Below, one piece after another: positions 38,698-47,187 of a stretch of DNA of 64,000 bases; the stretch's first letter is position 1; each line of letters begins with the position of its first letter. Both the position numbers and the translations under genes were made by a program. The DNA comes from Bacteroidota bacterium (GTDB taxonomy: Bacteria; Bacteroidota; Bacteroidia; JACCXN01): positions 1 through 64,000 of the forward strand of contig JACCXN010000038.1 in NCBI GenBank assembly GCA_013696965.1, written 5' to 3'. The notes beneath the pieces were generated by a model. The model saw only the letters and a list, made by a program, of their open reading frames with translations, was not told the origin of the DNA and ran no database searches.

Positions 38698-40458
38698 ATG
38701 AAATTACTATTAAATTATTTAAAACAACATAAATGGCTAATGGTATTAGCATTGGTGCTAGCTGCAATTAATCAACTGTTTTCACTAATTGATCCTTTGA
38801 TTTTTAAGCATATGGTTGATGAATATGCCATAAGTGCTAAAAAGTTTAGCAAAGAAGAATATATAATGGGTATTGGTGGATTAATATTGCTGTCTATGGG
38901 AGCAGCAATGATATCACGTATCGCTAAGAATTTTCAGGATTATTATGTAAATGTTGTAACCCAGAAACTGGGAGCCCAAATATATTCAGATGGGTTAAAA
39001 CATTCCCTGGAATTACCTTATCAGGTTTTTGAGGATCAGCGTAGTGGAGAAACTCTTGGAAAACTTCAAAAAGTAAGAACTGATGTAGAAAAATTAATTT
39101 TTGCTTTTGTAAGCATACTTTTCACCTCATTGGTGGGAGTTATATTTGTAATGATATATGCTATAAAAATTCATTGGTTAATTGCCCCTGTTTATTTTTC
39201 TGCAGTTCCCCTTTTGGGTTTTGTAAGTTCCTATTTAAGCAAACGCATTAAAACCATTCATAAAAAAATTGTTGGCGAAACAACTGCTTTGGCAGGTTCA
39301 ACAACTGAATCACTTAGAAACATTGAATTGGTAAAAAGTCTTGGACTTTCAGAGCAGGAAATTAACCGACTAAATACAACTACAATTAAAATACTAGGAT
39401 TGGAGCTTAAAAAGGTAAGGTATATTAGGAGTATAAGCTTTGTACAGGGAACCTTTGTTAACTTTTTAAGAAGCAGTATTTTATTTTTACTTCTTTACCT
39501 TATTTTTGCCGATAACCTAACTTTAGGACAACTGTTTTCCTTACAGATCTATTCCTTTTTCATATTTGGACCTCTGCAAGAGTTAGGTAATATCATAAGC
39601 ATTTATAGAGAAGCTGAGGTTTCCCTTGAAAATTTTCAAAATATTCTAAATACTCCAAAAGAAGAAAAACCTAAATTACCTGTAGAAATTGAAGGAGTTC
39701 AAACATTAGAATTTAAAAAAGTAAGTTTTAAACACCTAACTGCAGCTACTTATGCGCTTGAAAACATTTCATTTTCAGCTAAAAAAGGAGAAACAATTGC
39801 CTTTGTAGGCCCTTCAGGTTCCGGAAAAACAACCCTTGTAAAATTGCTCGTAGGACTGTATAAACCAAAAGAGGGTGAAATAGAATACAATGGATACAAT
39901 GGAAATGTTATTGACCTTGATCAATTACGCTCTCAAATAGGATTTGTAACACAGGATGCCCAATTGTTTTCAGGAACAATAAAAGAAAACTTATTGTTTG
40001 TTGCCCCTGGTGCTACCCATGAAGAATGTATTGAAGTTTTAAACAAAGCCGCCTGTCAAAGTCTTTTAAACAGAGCCGATAATGGCCTTGACACCATGAT
40101 TGGAGAAGGGGGTGTAAAAGTATCAGGAGGTGAAAAGCAACGACTATCAATAGCTAGAGCGCTCCTACGCAAACCTTCTTTACTCGTGTTTGATGAGGCA
40201 ACCTCCGCCCTTGATTCATTAACAGAAAACGAAATAAATAAAACCATTCGCAATTTATCTGAAAATCAAAACCATGTAACAATAATAATCGCACACAGGT
40301 TAAGTACGGTTATGCATGCCGATAAAATTTTCGCTTTGGAAAGAGGAAATATTATTGAACAAGGAAAACACGAAGATCTACTAATCCAAAAAGGATTATA
40401 TTATGCCATGTGGCGTCAGCAAATAGGTGAAAAACATGAAGTTGTAGGTATAGTTTAA
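38698..40458 (+). CDS. ABC transporter, fused permease and ATPase (exporter type)
   Basis: This 586-residue half-transporter has about six membrane helices (1 to about 310) and a nucleotide-binding domain with Walker A GPSGSGKT (371-378), signature SGGEKQR starting at Ser476, Walker B LLVFDEATSALD and the AHRLSTV switch histidine. The layout is that of MsbA/LmrA-like exporters that work as homodimers and move lipids, peptides or drugs. It starts 151 bases behind the acr3 remnant and ends at a strong terminator, so it is probably its own transcription unit. The substrate is unknown. Confidence 0.93.
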   Translation: MKLLLNYLKQHKWLMVLALVLAAINQLFSLIDPLIFKHMVDEYAISAKKFSKEEYIMGIGGLILLSMGAAMISRIAKNFQDYYVNVVTQKLGAQIYSDGLKHSLELPYQVFEDQRSGETLGKLQKVRTDVEKLIFAFVSILFTSLVGVIFVMIYAIKIHWLIAPVYFSAVPLLGFVSSYLSKRIKTIHKKIVGETTALAGSTTESLRNIELVKSLGLSEQEINRLNTTTIKILGLELKKVRYIRSISFVQGTFVNFLRSSILFLLLYLIFADNLTLGQLFSLQIYSFFIFGPLQELGNIISIYREAEVSLENFQNILNTPKEEKPKLPVEIEGVQTLEFKKVSFKHLTAATYALENISFSAKKGETIAFVGPSGSGKTTLVKLLVGLYKPKEGEIEYNGYNGNVIDLDQLRSQIGFVTQDAQLFSGTIKENLLFVAPGATHEECIEVLNKAACQSLLNRADNGLDTMIGEGGVKVSGGEKQRLSIARALLRKPSLLVFDEATSALDSLTENEINKTIRNLSENQNHVTIIIAHRLSTVMHADKIFALERGNIIEQGKHEDLLIQKGLYYAMWRQQIGEKHEVVGIV

Positions 40459-40461
40459 TAT

Positions 40462-40503
40462 AAAAAAAGAGGCAGGAAATTTAATATTCCTGCCTCTTTT
40501 TTT
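40462..40503 (+). terminator. Intrinsic terminator after the ABC transporter
   Basis: AAAAGAGGCAGGAA (40465-40478) pairs perfectly with TTCCTGCCTCTTTT (40487-40500), extending through further A-T pairs to about 17 bp around an 8-base loop. A T-run follows on the plus strand and the flanking A-run serves the minus strand. The next gene is convergent. Confidence 0.9.
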
Positions 40504-40547
40504 AATCTTTTATTCTAATTAATAGAGCTAAATAACAACTTAAAATA

Positions 40548-41675
40548 TTAAGGCGTTGTAATAATATTACTATCCAAGATTACTGCAGTTTGCGCCAAAG
40601 CCCTGCCATTAAGTGTTGCTCCTGTACCAAGAGTAACGGCAGTTTGAGTCAAAATAACTCCTTGGAATTTAGCTGCTGTCCCAATGGTTACTTCACCTGC
40701 TACTTGCCAAAAAATGTTTTTTGCCAGTGCACCTCCACTTAGTGTAATGTTTACTGAAGAACTTACAGAAAGATCTCCTGAAATCTGAAAAATCCAAACA
40801 TCAGTAGAACTTCCAGAGAGTGTAACACTACTTGGCATAGTAACGGTACTTGTCCATTTATAAAGTCCGGCAGAAAGTGTCTTACCTCCTATATTTCCAG
40901 TTCCCAATTCAGTATAATCTGGTGTTGGACGCCCTGCTGCATCATTATAGGCCGTAATCATATTGGTTACTGCCGTTGTAAGATTATCCGATGTTGGTGT
41001 TACCATATCTGCTGCATATATTTTCCCTGTTACCTGTGCCGATGTAGCATATCCTGTTGCATTTGTTAACGAAAAACCTGTAATGTATGAAGTAGCTGCT
41101 GGACTTAATCCCAAATCTCCTGTTATATCTGAAGTAGGACTATTATTTATTGCTGTTTTTGCAAGTATCACATAATTTCCAGCTGCCCCAAGATTTACTG
41201 CTGTAAGATTTGAACCCGTTCCCGTACCAGGACCTGTACCTGGTGCTGCCTTAGTTGTAAAAATAGATACAAACTTGTTTTCAAGTGGAACATCTGCCGA
41301 ATTTTCAACTCCCGTAGTTATTGTTACCGTATAAGTAGTGTTGGCAGACAATTCATTTGTTGGCTTAAATCGTGCTGTTTTCCCCCAGCATGAAACCGTA
41401 CCTAAAACTACAGTTGTACCATGCTTTAAAATAAAAGTAGAAGCAGTGATGCTTGAAATATCCATTCTGTCACTGAAATTTACTATTATCTCACTGTTTC
41501 TTTCAACTCCGGTTAAGTCGTTAGCCGGACTAATTGAAACTACAGTAGGAGCCTTTGGCAATGGATCATCGGTTTTGTCTTTTTTACATCCAACAACCAG
41601 TATTATTGACAGCAAAGCCAGTATTGGAATTATTCTAAACTTTGATCGGCTAATTAAAACTTTTTGATTTTTCAT
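40548..41675 (-). CDS. Ice-binding-type (DUF3494) lipoprotein with Ig-like domain
   Basis: This 375-residue protein has a lipoprotein signal with Cys30 in the lipobox ILVVGC, followed by KKDKTDDP. Residues about 40-148 form a Big_5-type Ig-like domain (SISPANDLTGVERNSEIIVNFSDRMD, then ANTTYTVTI). After a Gly-Pro-Thr linker (about 150-158), residues about 160-375 match the DUF3494 beta-solenoid: VNLGAAGNYVILAKT, SDITGDLGLSP, GGKTLSAGLYKW, VWIFQISGDL and ILTQTAVTLGTGATLNGRALAQT. DUF3494 proteins bind ice or act as adhesins, and the Ig-plus-DUF3494 form occurs in cold-living Bacteroidota. Anchoring as a lipoprotein suggests attachment of cells to ice or a surface rather than antifreeze release. 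Activity cannot be judged from sequence. Confidence 0.88.
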   Translation of the reverse strand: MKNQKVLISRSKFRIIPILALLSIILVVGCKKDKTDDPLPKAPTVVSISPANDLTGVERNSEIIVNFSDRMDISSITASTFILKHGTTVVLGTVSCWGKTARFKPTNELSANTTYTVTITTGVENSADVPLENKFVSIFTTKAAPGTGPGTGTGSNLTAVNLGAAGNYVILAKTAINNSPTSDITGDLGLSPAATSYITGFSLTNATGYATSAQVTGKIYAADMVTPTSDNLTTAVTNMITAYNDAAGRPTPDYTELGTGNIGGKTLSAGLYKWTSTVTMPSSVTLSGSSTDVWIFQISGDLSVSSSVNITLSGGALAKNIFWQVAGEVTIGTAAKFQGVILTQTAVTLGTGATLNGRALAQTAVILDSNIITTP

Positions 41676-41709
41676 GATTATTTGTTTTAAATTTTTGGTT
41701 TAAAGGGAT

Positions 41710-41724
41710 GTGATAAATTATCAC
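41710..41724. promoter_or_regulatory. Palindrome in the leader of the ice-binding-type gene
   Basis: GTGATAA (41710-41716) and TTATCAC (41718-41724) form a perfect 7-bp inverted repeat around one base, 34 bases before the start codon. A weak -7-like CACCTTTG (minus strand, plus 41729-41736) lies just upstream. The palindrome is well placed as a repressor site or a 5' hairpin. Confidence 0.45.
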
Positions 41725-41824
41725 TTAACAAAGGTGAAGTTTTTGAATTGATCAAGTATTACACAATAAAAATCAAATGTTATATAATTCACATATTATT
41801 CAGGTTATAGTGCAAAAAAAGTAT

Positions 41825-41864
41825 AAAAAAAAGAGCGTTGTAAATGAACAACTCTCTTTTTTTT
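41825..41864 (-). terminator. Intrinsic terminator after the phosphohexomutase gene
   Basis: A stem of A8-GAG (41825-41835) plus GTTG (41837-41840) pairs with CAAC (41849-41852) and CTC-T8 (41854-41864), with one mismatch and an 8-base loop. On the minus strand it lies 31 bases past the phosphohexomutase stop codon, and a T-run follows. Confidence 0.85.
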
Positions 41865-41894
41865 CAACTAATTTTAGAAATTTCCTTTAGTAAT

Positions 41895-43313
41895 TCAAAA
41901 TGTTAAATTTTCCAGCAAATGTTTTTCTACAGTTTTAAGAATTTCAAAAGCCTTTTCCCTGGTTTCTGATTCTGCATAGGTTCTCAATACAGGTTCAGTT
42001 CCTGAAGCCCTTATCATTAACCATTCATCATCGTTGAAAAAATATTTATACCCATCAAGGTTTTCGGTTCTTTCAATTTTATAATTCCCAAAACCTGAGT
42101 AATTGTTGTTGCGGCAATTGTTAACAATTTTGTTTTTTATTTCCTCATTTAAATGAAGATCAGAACGTTCAAAAGCAAATTTACCCGTAATTTCATATAC
42201 TTCCTCAATAAGCTCATTCAAAGATTTTCCTGATTTAGCCATATATTCCCAAATTACCATCCCCATCCAAATTCCATCACGTTCAGGGATATGGCCCTTT
42301 ACTGCAATTCCACCGGATTCCTCTCCTCCTATTAAAACATCTTCTTTTAGCATTATTTCACAAATGTATTTAAACCCGATTTTAACTACTTCAAGTTCCA
42401 AACCATAGTGTTTACACATTTTTTTAATCTTTACAGTTGTTGAAAATGCAGTACACACTTTTCCTTTGAGTCCTTTATATTTTACAAGATAATGAATTAG
42501 TAAAAGGATGATATGATGTGAATCTATAAAATTCCCCTTACTGTCATAAAGACCTATTCTATCAGCATCTCCATCTACTGCAAGTCCACAATCGATGTTT
42601 CCTGCCATTTTTATGGTTTCTGAAAATTCAAGCAGGTTTTTATGAATTGGCTCAGGAGCCTGTCCTTCAAATGAAGGGTTATAATCACAATGAAGAAAAG
42701 TTATGTCTGGAAAAAGCCTGCGCATAACATTTTGCCCGGAGCCAAACATGGCATCGAACGCAAGTTCAAGACCGGAATTCCTTATGGAATCCAAATCAAA
42801 ATTTGCCTCAACATGCTCCACATACATGCTTTCAAGGTCGGTATATTCAATAAGGCCTTTTTTTTGAAAATCCTCAACAGTATAGGTATCAAGTTCTACA
42901 TGATTTTCATCCTTAATTAAATCCTCAATTTCCTGCACTTTTAAAGGTAACAGTGGCCCACCATATCCGCCTTTAAGTTTAAATCCATTATAGGAAGGCG
43001 GATTGTGACTTGCTGTAATAATTATTCCAAGACTGGTTTTTAGTTTATTTGCTCCTAACGATATCATAGGGGTTGACACAAAATCTTTTGCCAGTTTAAC
43101 TTTAACGCCATTTACAGCCATCACAATAGCTGCGGTTTGGGCAAACAACTCTCCTGCAAAGCGGCAATCATGCCCGATTACAACAGATGGATTTTCAAAA
43201 TTCTCATTTAGCCATGTAGCCGTTGCTTGTGTTACTCTCGCCACATTATCTGTGGTGAAATCTTTAGCAATAATTGCCCTCCATCCATCTGTGCCGAATT
43301 TTATCTTAGTCAT
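41895..43313 (-). CDS. Phosphoglucomutase/phosphomannomutase family protein
   Basis: This 472-residue alpha-D-phosphohexomutase has FGTDGWRA (6-13), the phosphoserine loop TASHNPPSYNG with Ser102, the magnesium loop DGDADR, the sugar loop GGEESGG and the C-terminal RASGTEPVLR. It is shorter than, and only distantly related to, the 578-residue enzyme at 24.7 kb. The GEESGG sugar loop fits phosphoglucomutase, phosphomannomutase or phosphoglucosamine mutase; GlmM usually begins differently and is about 445-460 residues. It ends at a strong terminator and lies 69 bases behind mltG on the same strand. Confidence 0.9.
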   Translation of the reverse strand: MTKIKFGTDGWRAIIAKDFTTDNVARVTQATATWLNENFENPSVVIGHDCRFAGELFAQTAAIVMAVNGVKVKLAKDFVSTPMISLGANKLKTSLGIIITASHNPPSYNGFKLKGGYGGPLLPLKVQEIEDLIKDENHVELDTYTVEDFQKKGLIEYTDLESMYVEHVEANFDLDSIRNSGLELAFDAMFGSGQNVMRRLFPDITFLHCDYNPSFEGQAPEPIHKNLLEFSETIKMAGNIDCGLAVDGDADRIGLYDSKGNFIDSHHIILLLIHYLVKYKGLKGKVCTAFSTTVKIKKMCKHYGLELEVVKIGFKYICEIMLKEDVLIGGEESGGIAVKGHIPERDGIWMGMVIWEYMAKSGKSLNELIEEVYEITGKFAFERSDLHLNEEIKNKIVNNCRNNNYSGFGNYKIERTENLDGYKYFFNDDEWLMIRASGTEPVLRTYAESETREKAFEILKTVEKHLLENLTF

Positions 43314-43382
43314 TTGTTTATTTTTATAGATTGAATATTTTTAAAGGAGAAATAAAGTACTGTATGAATATTAAAAAATGAA

Positions 43383-44453
43383 TTACTTCATTATTTTACG
43401 CTTATTTAAGGCCGCTCGATATTTTTGAGCATAAATTCCATGTTGCTCAAGGGTTTTGGAAAAATTATGATAACCCGAAAAATCTTCCTTTGCACACATA
43501 AATATATAATCATTCTTTTTAAAATTTAAAACAGCATCAAGGGAAGTTACTTCCGGAAGATTGATTGGACCAGGTGGCAATCCAGCATTTCTATATGTAT
43601 TATAGGGGGAATTTATTTCTTTATGAATATTCAAAACCCTGTTAATTGAAAAATCGCCATGAGCATAAACGAGTGTTGGATCTGATTCAAGTCGCATTCC
43701 TTTTTTTAGCCTGTTAAGATATAATCCCGCGATAATTGGTTTTTCATCATTGTGCCTTGCTTGCTCAGCCTGAACTATAGAAGCAAGAATTGTAACTTCT
43801 GACTGAGTTAAACCAATTTGCCTTGATTTTGCCTTTCGGTCTTCTGTCCAAAAAGCTTTATATTCCTTGGCCATGCGGTCTAAAAATTGTTCTGCTGATG
43901 TATTCCAATAAAATTCATAGGTATTTGGAATAAATAATGTTAAAGCACTTTCAGGGCCCATTTTATATTTTGTAGCAAGGAAATTTACATCCTCAATCAA
44001 TTTAATCAATGATAATGAATCAGCCTCTATTTGTAAACCTATACGTCCTGCTAGTTGCTCTTTTGTTCGAATTGAATTAAAAGTTAGTTTTATTGGCTCT
44101 TGTTCCCCTGAACGTAATAGATCAATAAGCTTGTTGTTGCTCATACCGGTTTTTATTAAATATTTCCCCGGGTAAACATGATTTCTGTAATTCTTTTGCT
44201 CTGCAAGCCATTCAAAGGAACTTTTATTTATAATATAACCATTTTCATATAATATGTTCACAACATCCTGCATTGAAGAACCTGTGGGAATATATAAATG
44301 TTGTTTTGTTTGTTTTCCTAAAAACACATTGGGTAGGTGTATCATCTTGTACTTGTCATAAGCCCAAAAACCACCTCCCAACATTAATATCAAAAAAACA
44401 GCAATAATAATCTTTATAATAAATGATTTTCCTCCCTTTTTCTTTTTCGCCAT
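43383..44453 (-). CDS. mltG: Endolytic peptidoglycan transglycosylase MltG
   Basis: This 356-residue protein has a lysine-rich N-terminus, one membrane helix (about 12-30), a LysM-like region (LYIPTGSSMQDVVNILYENG) and the YceG catalytic domain with the glutamate of ASIVQAEQ (Glu230), LYLNRLKKGMRLESDPT and YNTYRNAGLPPGPI. MltG cleaves nascent glycan strands and sets their length at the inner membrane. It overlaps no neighbour but follows the GNAT gene by two bases, so it belongs to the dapF operon, a cell-wall theme. Confidence 0.94.
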   Translation of the reverse strand: MAKKKKGGKSFIIKIIIAVFLILMLGGGFWAYDKYKMIHLPNVFLGKQTKQHLYIPTGSSMQDVVNILYENGYIINKSSFEWLAEQKNYRNHVYPGKYLIKTGMSNNKLIDLLRSGEQEPIKLTFNSIRTKEQLAGRIGLQIEADSLSLIKLIEDVNFLATKYKMGPESALTLFIPNTYEFYWNTSAEQFLDRMAKEYKAFWTEDRKAKSRQIGLTQSEVTILASIVQAEQARHNDEKPIIAGLYLNRLKKGMRLESDPTLVYAHGDFSINRVLNIHKEINSPYNTYRNAGLPPGPINLPEVTSLDAVLNFKKNDYIFMCAKEDFSGYHNFSKTLEQHGIYAQKYRAALNKRKIMK

Positions 44454-44455
44454 TT

Positions 44456-44983
44456 CTAATATTGGTTATAATTAATCAACTGCAAAAGATACTCATCATT
44501 AAAGCTATCACTGGTCCTATTCCAGTCTTTTTTAACTCCTACTATTGAAAAATCTTTGGCTAAAAACAATTTTAAACTTTGTTCATTTGATGATTCTATA
44601 TTGCAATACAACTGATGTAAAAACAAAATCGAAAAACAATAATCAACAATAATACCAAGAGCTTCAGAGGCGTAACCCTTTTGCCTTTGACTTTTATCCG
44701 CGATGATAATACCTACTCCAGCCCTCTGATGGAAAGGCTCATAATCAAATAAATCGATAGTGCCAATTGCCTTGTCCTTAAGGCAAATCATAAAACGAAG
44801 CTGCTTATTTAAATAAATATCCTGGGCAGAATTTACATATATTTCTAAAAGGTGCATTGAAAACGGAACAAGTGTATTGCTAACCTTCCACACTTCCGCA
44901 TCATTTTCCCACTCATACAATATTTGGGCATCTTTAGGTTCTAATGCCCTTAAACTTACATTTGCACCTATTAATGAGTTCAT
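44456..44983 (-). CDS. GNAT-family N-acetyltransferase
   Basis: This 175-residue protein matches the RimJ/RimL-like branch of the GNAT fold: VSLRALEPKDAQILYEWEND at the start, AIGTIDLFDYEP, and the acetyl-CoA loop DKSQRQKGYASEAL followed by NIESSNEQSLKLF. It probably acetylates an amino group on a protein or small molecule; the target is unknown. Its start overlaps the preceding stop by four bases (ATGA), so translation is likely coupled within the dapF-mltG operon. Confidence 0.88.
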   Translation of the reverse strand: MNSLIGANVSLRALEPKDAQILYEWENDAEVWKVSNTLVPFSMHLLEIYVNSAQDIYLNKQLRFMICLKDKAIGTIDLFDYEPFHQRAGVGIIIADKSQRQKGYASEALGIIVDYCFSILFLHQLYCNIESSNEQSLKLFLAKDFSIVGVKKDWNRTSDSFNDEYLLQLINYNQY

Positions 44984-45519
44984 TGATCTAAATGTTTAAT
45001 TCTATTACGGACATCAACAATGCTGTACGTTTCAAGTTCAATATTATTGTCTAAAATCCTGCTTTCCATGAACAGTTGATATACATTCAATATACACTTA
45101 TGCTTGTATAATTCGCTTATTAAATGGAAAACAACAGAGGCTTGATTAAAATCAGCCGACAAATTTGCAGAAAAAAAATCTTTTAATGGCGATAAACAGG
45201 TAATATCATCCTTAATTCCTGAATATTTTTGCATTATTCGATCCATTGATTCTTTTGCTGAATTTTGATCCATCTTTAAAACCTTAGGATTAATTTTAAA
45301 AAATAGAGATTGAATTTGTTTTTGGGAAATAGTCTTTAACAATACTTCAACAGGTGTTCCCGCTTGATTTCCTTTGGTAGTTATAGAATAAATTTTTCCT
45401 TCTAATATAAAAATTAAATGGGGAGGAATTCTATCAAGATATACAAGTCCAAGGTAAAAACCTGTATAGAATTGTCTTTTTTCTGGAGATAATATATCAA
45501 AAATAGTAAAAACAGGCAT
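44980..45519 (-). CDS. Conserved-looking protein of unknown function in the dapF operon
   Basis: I do not recognise this 179-residue protein. It has no signal peptide and no transmembrane segment, and a mixed alpha/beta composition. Its position is strict: the start codon overlaps the dapF stop by one base (TAATG) and its stop overlaps the GNAT start by four. This packing shows that it is translated. It may be related to the acetyltransferase or to cell-wall synthesis, but that is only context. Confidence 0.75.
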   Translation of the reverse strand: MPVFTIFDILSPEKRQFYTGFYLGLVYLDRIPPHLIFILEGKIYSITTKGNQAGTPVEVLLKTISQKQIQSLFFKINPKVLKMDQNSAKESMDRIMQKYSGIKDDITCLSPLKDFFSANLSADFNQASVVFHLISELYKHKCILNVYQLFMESRILDNNIELETYSIVDVRNRIKHLDQ

Positions 45520-46316
45520 TAAATATCAATTTTACCGCTAAAAACAAATGTTGCAGGGCCTTCAAGCCAAATATCAGAAAAATTCCCAGAACCTGAATTT
45601 GAAAAATAAACCTTTAAATTTCCACCTGGCACCTTAACATCCACTGATGCTGTATTGGTTATTCTTCCTGAATACATGGCTGCCAAAACTGCTGCTGTAA
45701 CACCTGTGCCACAGGACAAAGTTTCATCCTCAACTCCTCTTTCATAAGTTCTTACTTTGAGTACGTTTTCATTCACTTCAACAAAATTGACATTTATTCC
45801 ATCTTTCAAAAAGGATTCACTATTACGAATTTGCTTACCCATTTTTGTAACATTAATGTTCTCAATGTTTTCTGTAAACATTATATAATGTGGTGAACCA
45901 GTATCCAGGACAAAACAACTATTGAAATCTTTTATCTTTACCACATCAGTCATTTTAAGACTAATTTCCATTTCAATTTCATTCCTTTTTTTTATTTCAA
46001 CTAAATGTTCACCATCTATAGCCCAAAAAAATCCCTTTTGATTAATTATATCAAGGGATGCTGCAAAAGCAGCAATACATCTGCCTCCATTTCCACACAT
46101 TGAACTTTGCCTTCCATCTGCATTAAAATATACCATCTCAAAATCATACCCAGCCTTGTTTTGCAAAAGCATTAGGCCATCGGCTCCAACACCAAATTTT
46201 CTATGGCATAATTTTTCAATAACAGAAATATTGCTGCTTGGAAATGTTAATTGGCGGTTATCAATTAGAATAAAATCGTTGCCTGTACCTTGATATTTTG
46301 AAAAATTAAGAGTCAA
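45519..46316 (-). CDS. dapF: Diaminopimelate epimerase
   Basis: This 265-residue enzyme has both catalytic cysteines, Cys74 in MCGNGGRC and Cys202 in SCGTGVTA, and the N-terminal KYQGTGNDFILID motif. It converts LL- to meso-diaminopimelate for lysine and peptidoglycan. The start overlaps the end of the preceding unknown gene by eleven bases, and a gene of unknown function follows directly. Together with mltG this defines a small cell-wall operon. Confidence 0.96.
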   Translation of the reverse strand: MTLNFSKYQGTGNDFILIDNRQLTFPSSNISVIEKLCHRKFGVGADGLMLLQNKAGYDFEMVYFNADGRQSSMCGNGGRCIAAFAASLDIINQKGFFWAIDGEHLVEIKKRNEIEMEISLKMTDVVKIKDFNSCFVLDTGSPHYIMFTENIENINVTKMGKQIRNSESFLKDGINVNFVEVNENVLKVRTYERGVEDETLSCGTGVTAAVLAAMYSGRITNTASVDVKVPGGNLKVYFSNSGSGNFSDIWLEGPATFVFSGKIDI

Positions 46317-47046
46317 GGTTGAGTAAATTGAGAATTTCAGGATCAGTTACAAGTTCCAAAGATCTAAAATCAGTATTTTTTTGAATTCTATACACTTTAT
46401 CAAAATTCTTTAAAAACAAATTATCACTTAGCTTAATTATTTTAGGGTTTTCCGATTCTTGTAAACCAAAAATCACTAATTTGTTACGACTCATTTTATA
46501 GCCCTTGTAATTGATTGGCGATTTCCAGAACTCAACATTAATGGTACTTAATGCAGGTGGTTCCTTTATTCCACTTGTAATTTGTGCCAGGGAATCCTTG
46601 GCAAATTTAATAGTAACCGGCTTTAAGTTAAGATCAATGAGGTTAATATTTTTTGATGATAACAATTCATCCTTTTTTACAACTATTTGCTCTTCAAAAT
46701 TATCGGGAGAATAATATAATGAGTCTAAATTAGTGGCCAAAAGGTTGGTATCAACAATTGATTGCTTGGTTAAATCGGAAGATTCAGTTCTTTCAAGGGT
46801 TATTGTATCTGAGATATCCTTTGCTAAATTAATCTTTTCTAAAGATTTTTCAACTCTATTCAACTCTTTGTTGTTCCCATTATATGATTTTCCACTTTTA
46901 AAGGTGTCTTTCTCATTTTTTGAGGTCTGCTGGTTAACAATAAAAATATTTTTTCCGCTAAATCCTGATAAAAACCAGAAAATGCCTCCTCCAAGTATTA
47001 TTCCTAATAATACACCAATAATTAAAATAAAAATTCGATTTGCCAT
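46306..47046 (-). CDS. Membrane-anchored protein of unknown function
   Basis: This 246-residue protein has one N-terminal transmembrane helix (about 4-28, with GVLLGIILGGGIFWFL), then a long polar linker rich in Ser, Asn, Lys and Glu (about 30-150), and a small C-terminal domain (about 150-246, VTIKFAKDS, INVEFWKSPINYKGYKMSRNKLVIFG). The layout of anchor, spacer and terminal domain suggests a periplasm-facing tether. It is the first gene of the dapF-mltG operon. No family is recognised. Confidence 0.75.
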   Translation of the reverse strand: MANRIFILIIGVLLGIILGGGIFWFLSGFSGKNIFIVNQQTSKNEKDTFKSGKSYNGNNKELNRVEKSLEKINLAKDISDTITLERTESSDLTKQSIVDTNLLATNLDSLYYSPDNFEEQIVVKKDELLSSKNINLIDLNLKPVTIKFAKDSLAQITSGIKEPPALSTINVEFWKSPINYKGYKMSRNKLVIFGLQESENPKIIKLSDNLFLKNFDKVYRIQKNTDFRSLELVTDPEILNLLNLDS

Positions 47047-47149
47047 TCCCGATTAATAGTCAGAAATTAAAGTTACAAAACTAATTTTAAATAATGACAA
47101 TTATTGATTTTTGACAAAATTAATAATTCGAATTTTTTTTCCCTTAACA

Positions 47150-47157
47150 TAATTTTG
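47150..47157 (+). promoter_or_regulatory. Probable -7 box of htrA
   Basis: TAATTTTG fits the TAnnTTTG consensus and lies 30 bases before the htrA start codon. The -33 element is weak (TTCG near 47127), so this is a moderate call. Confidence 0.4.
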
Positions 47158-47187
47158 AAGGCATAGTTTTTGTTATTGTAGATAGGA

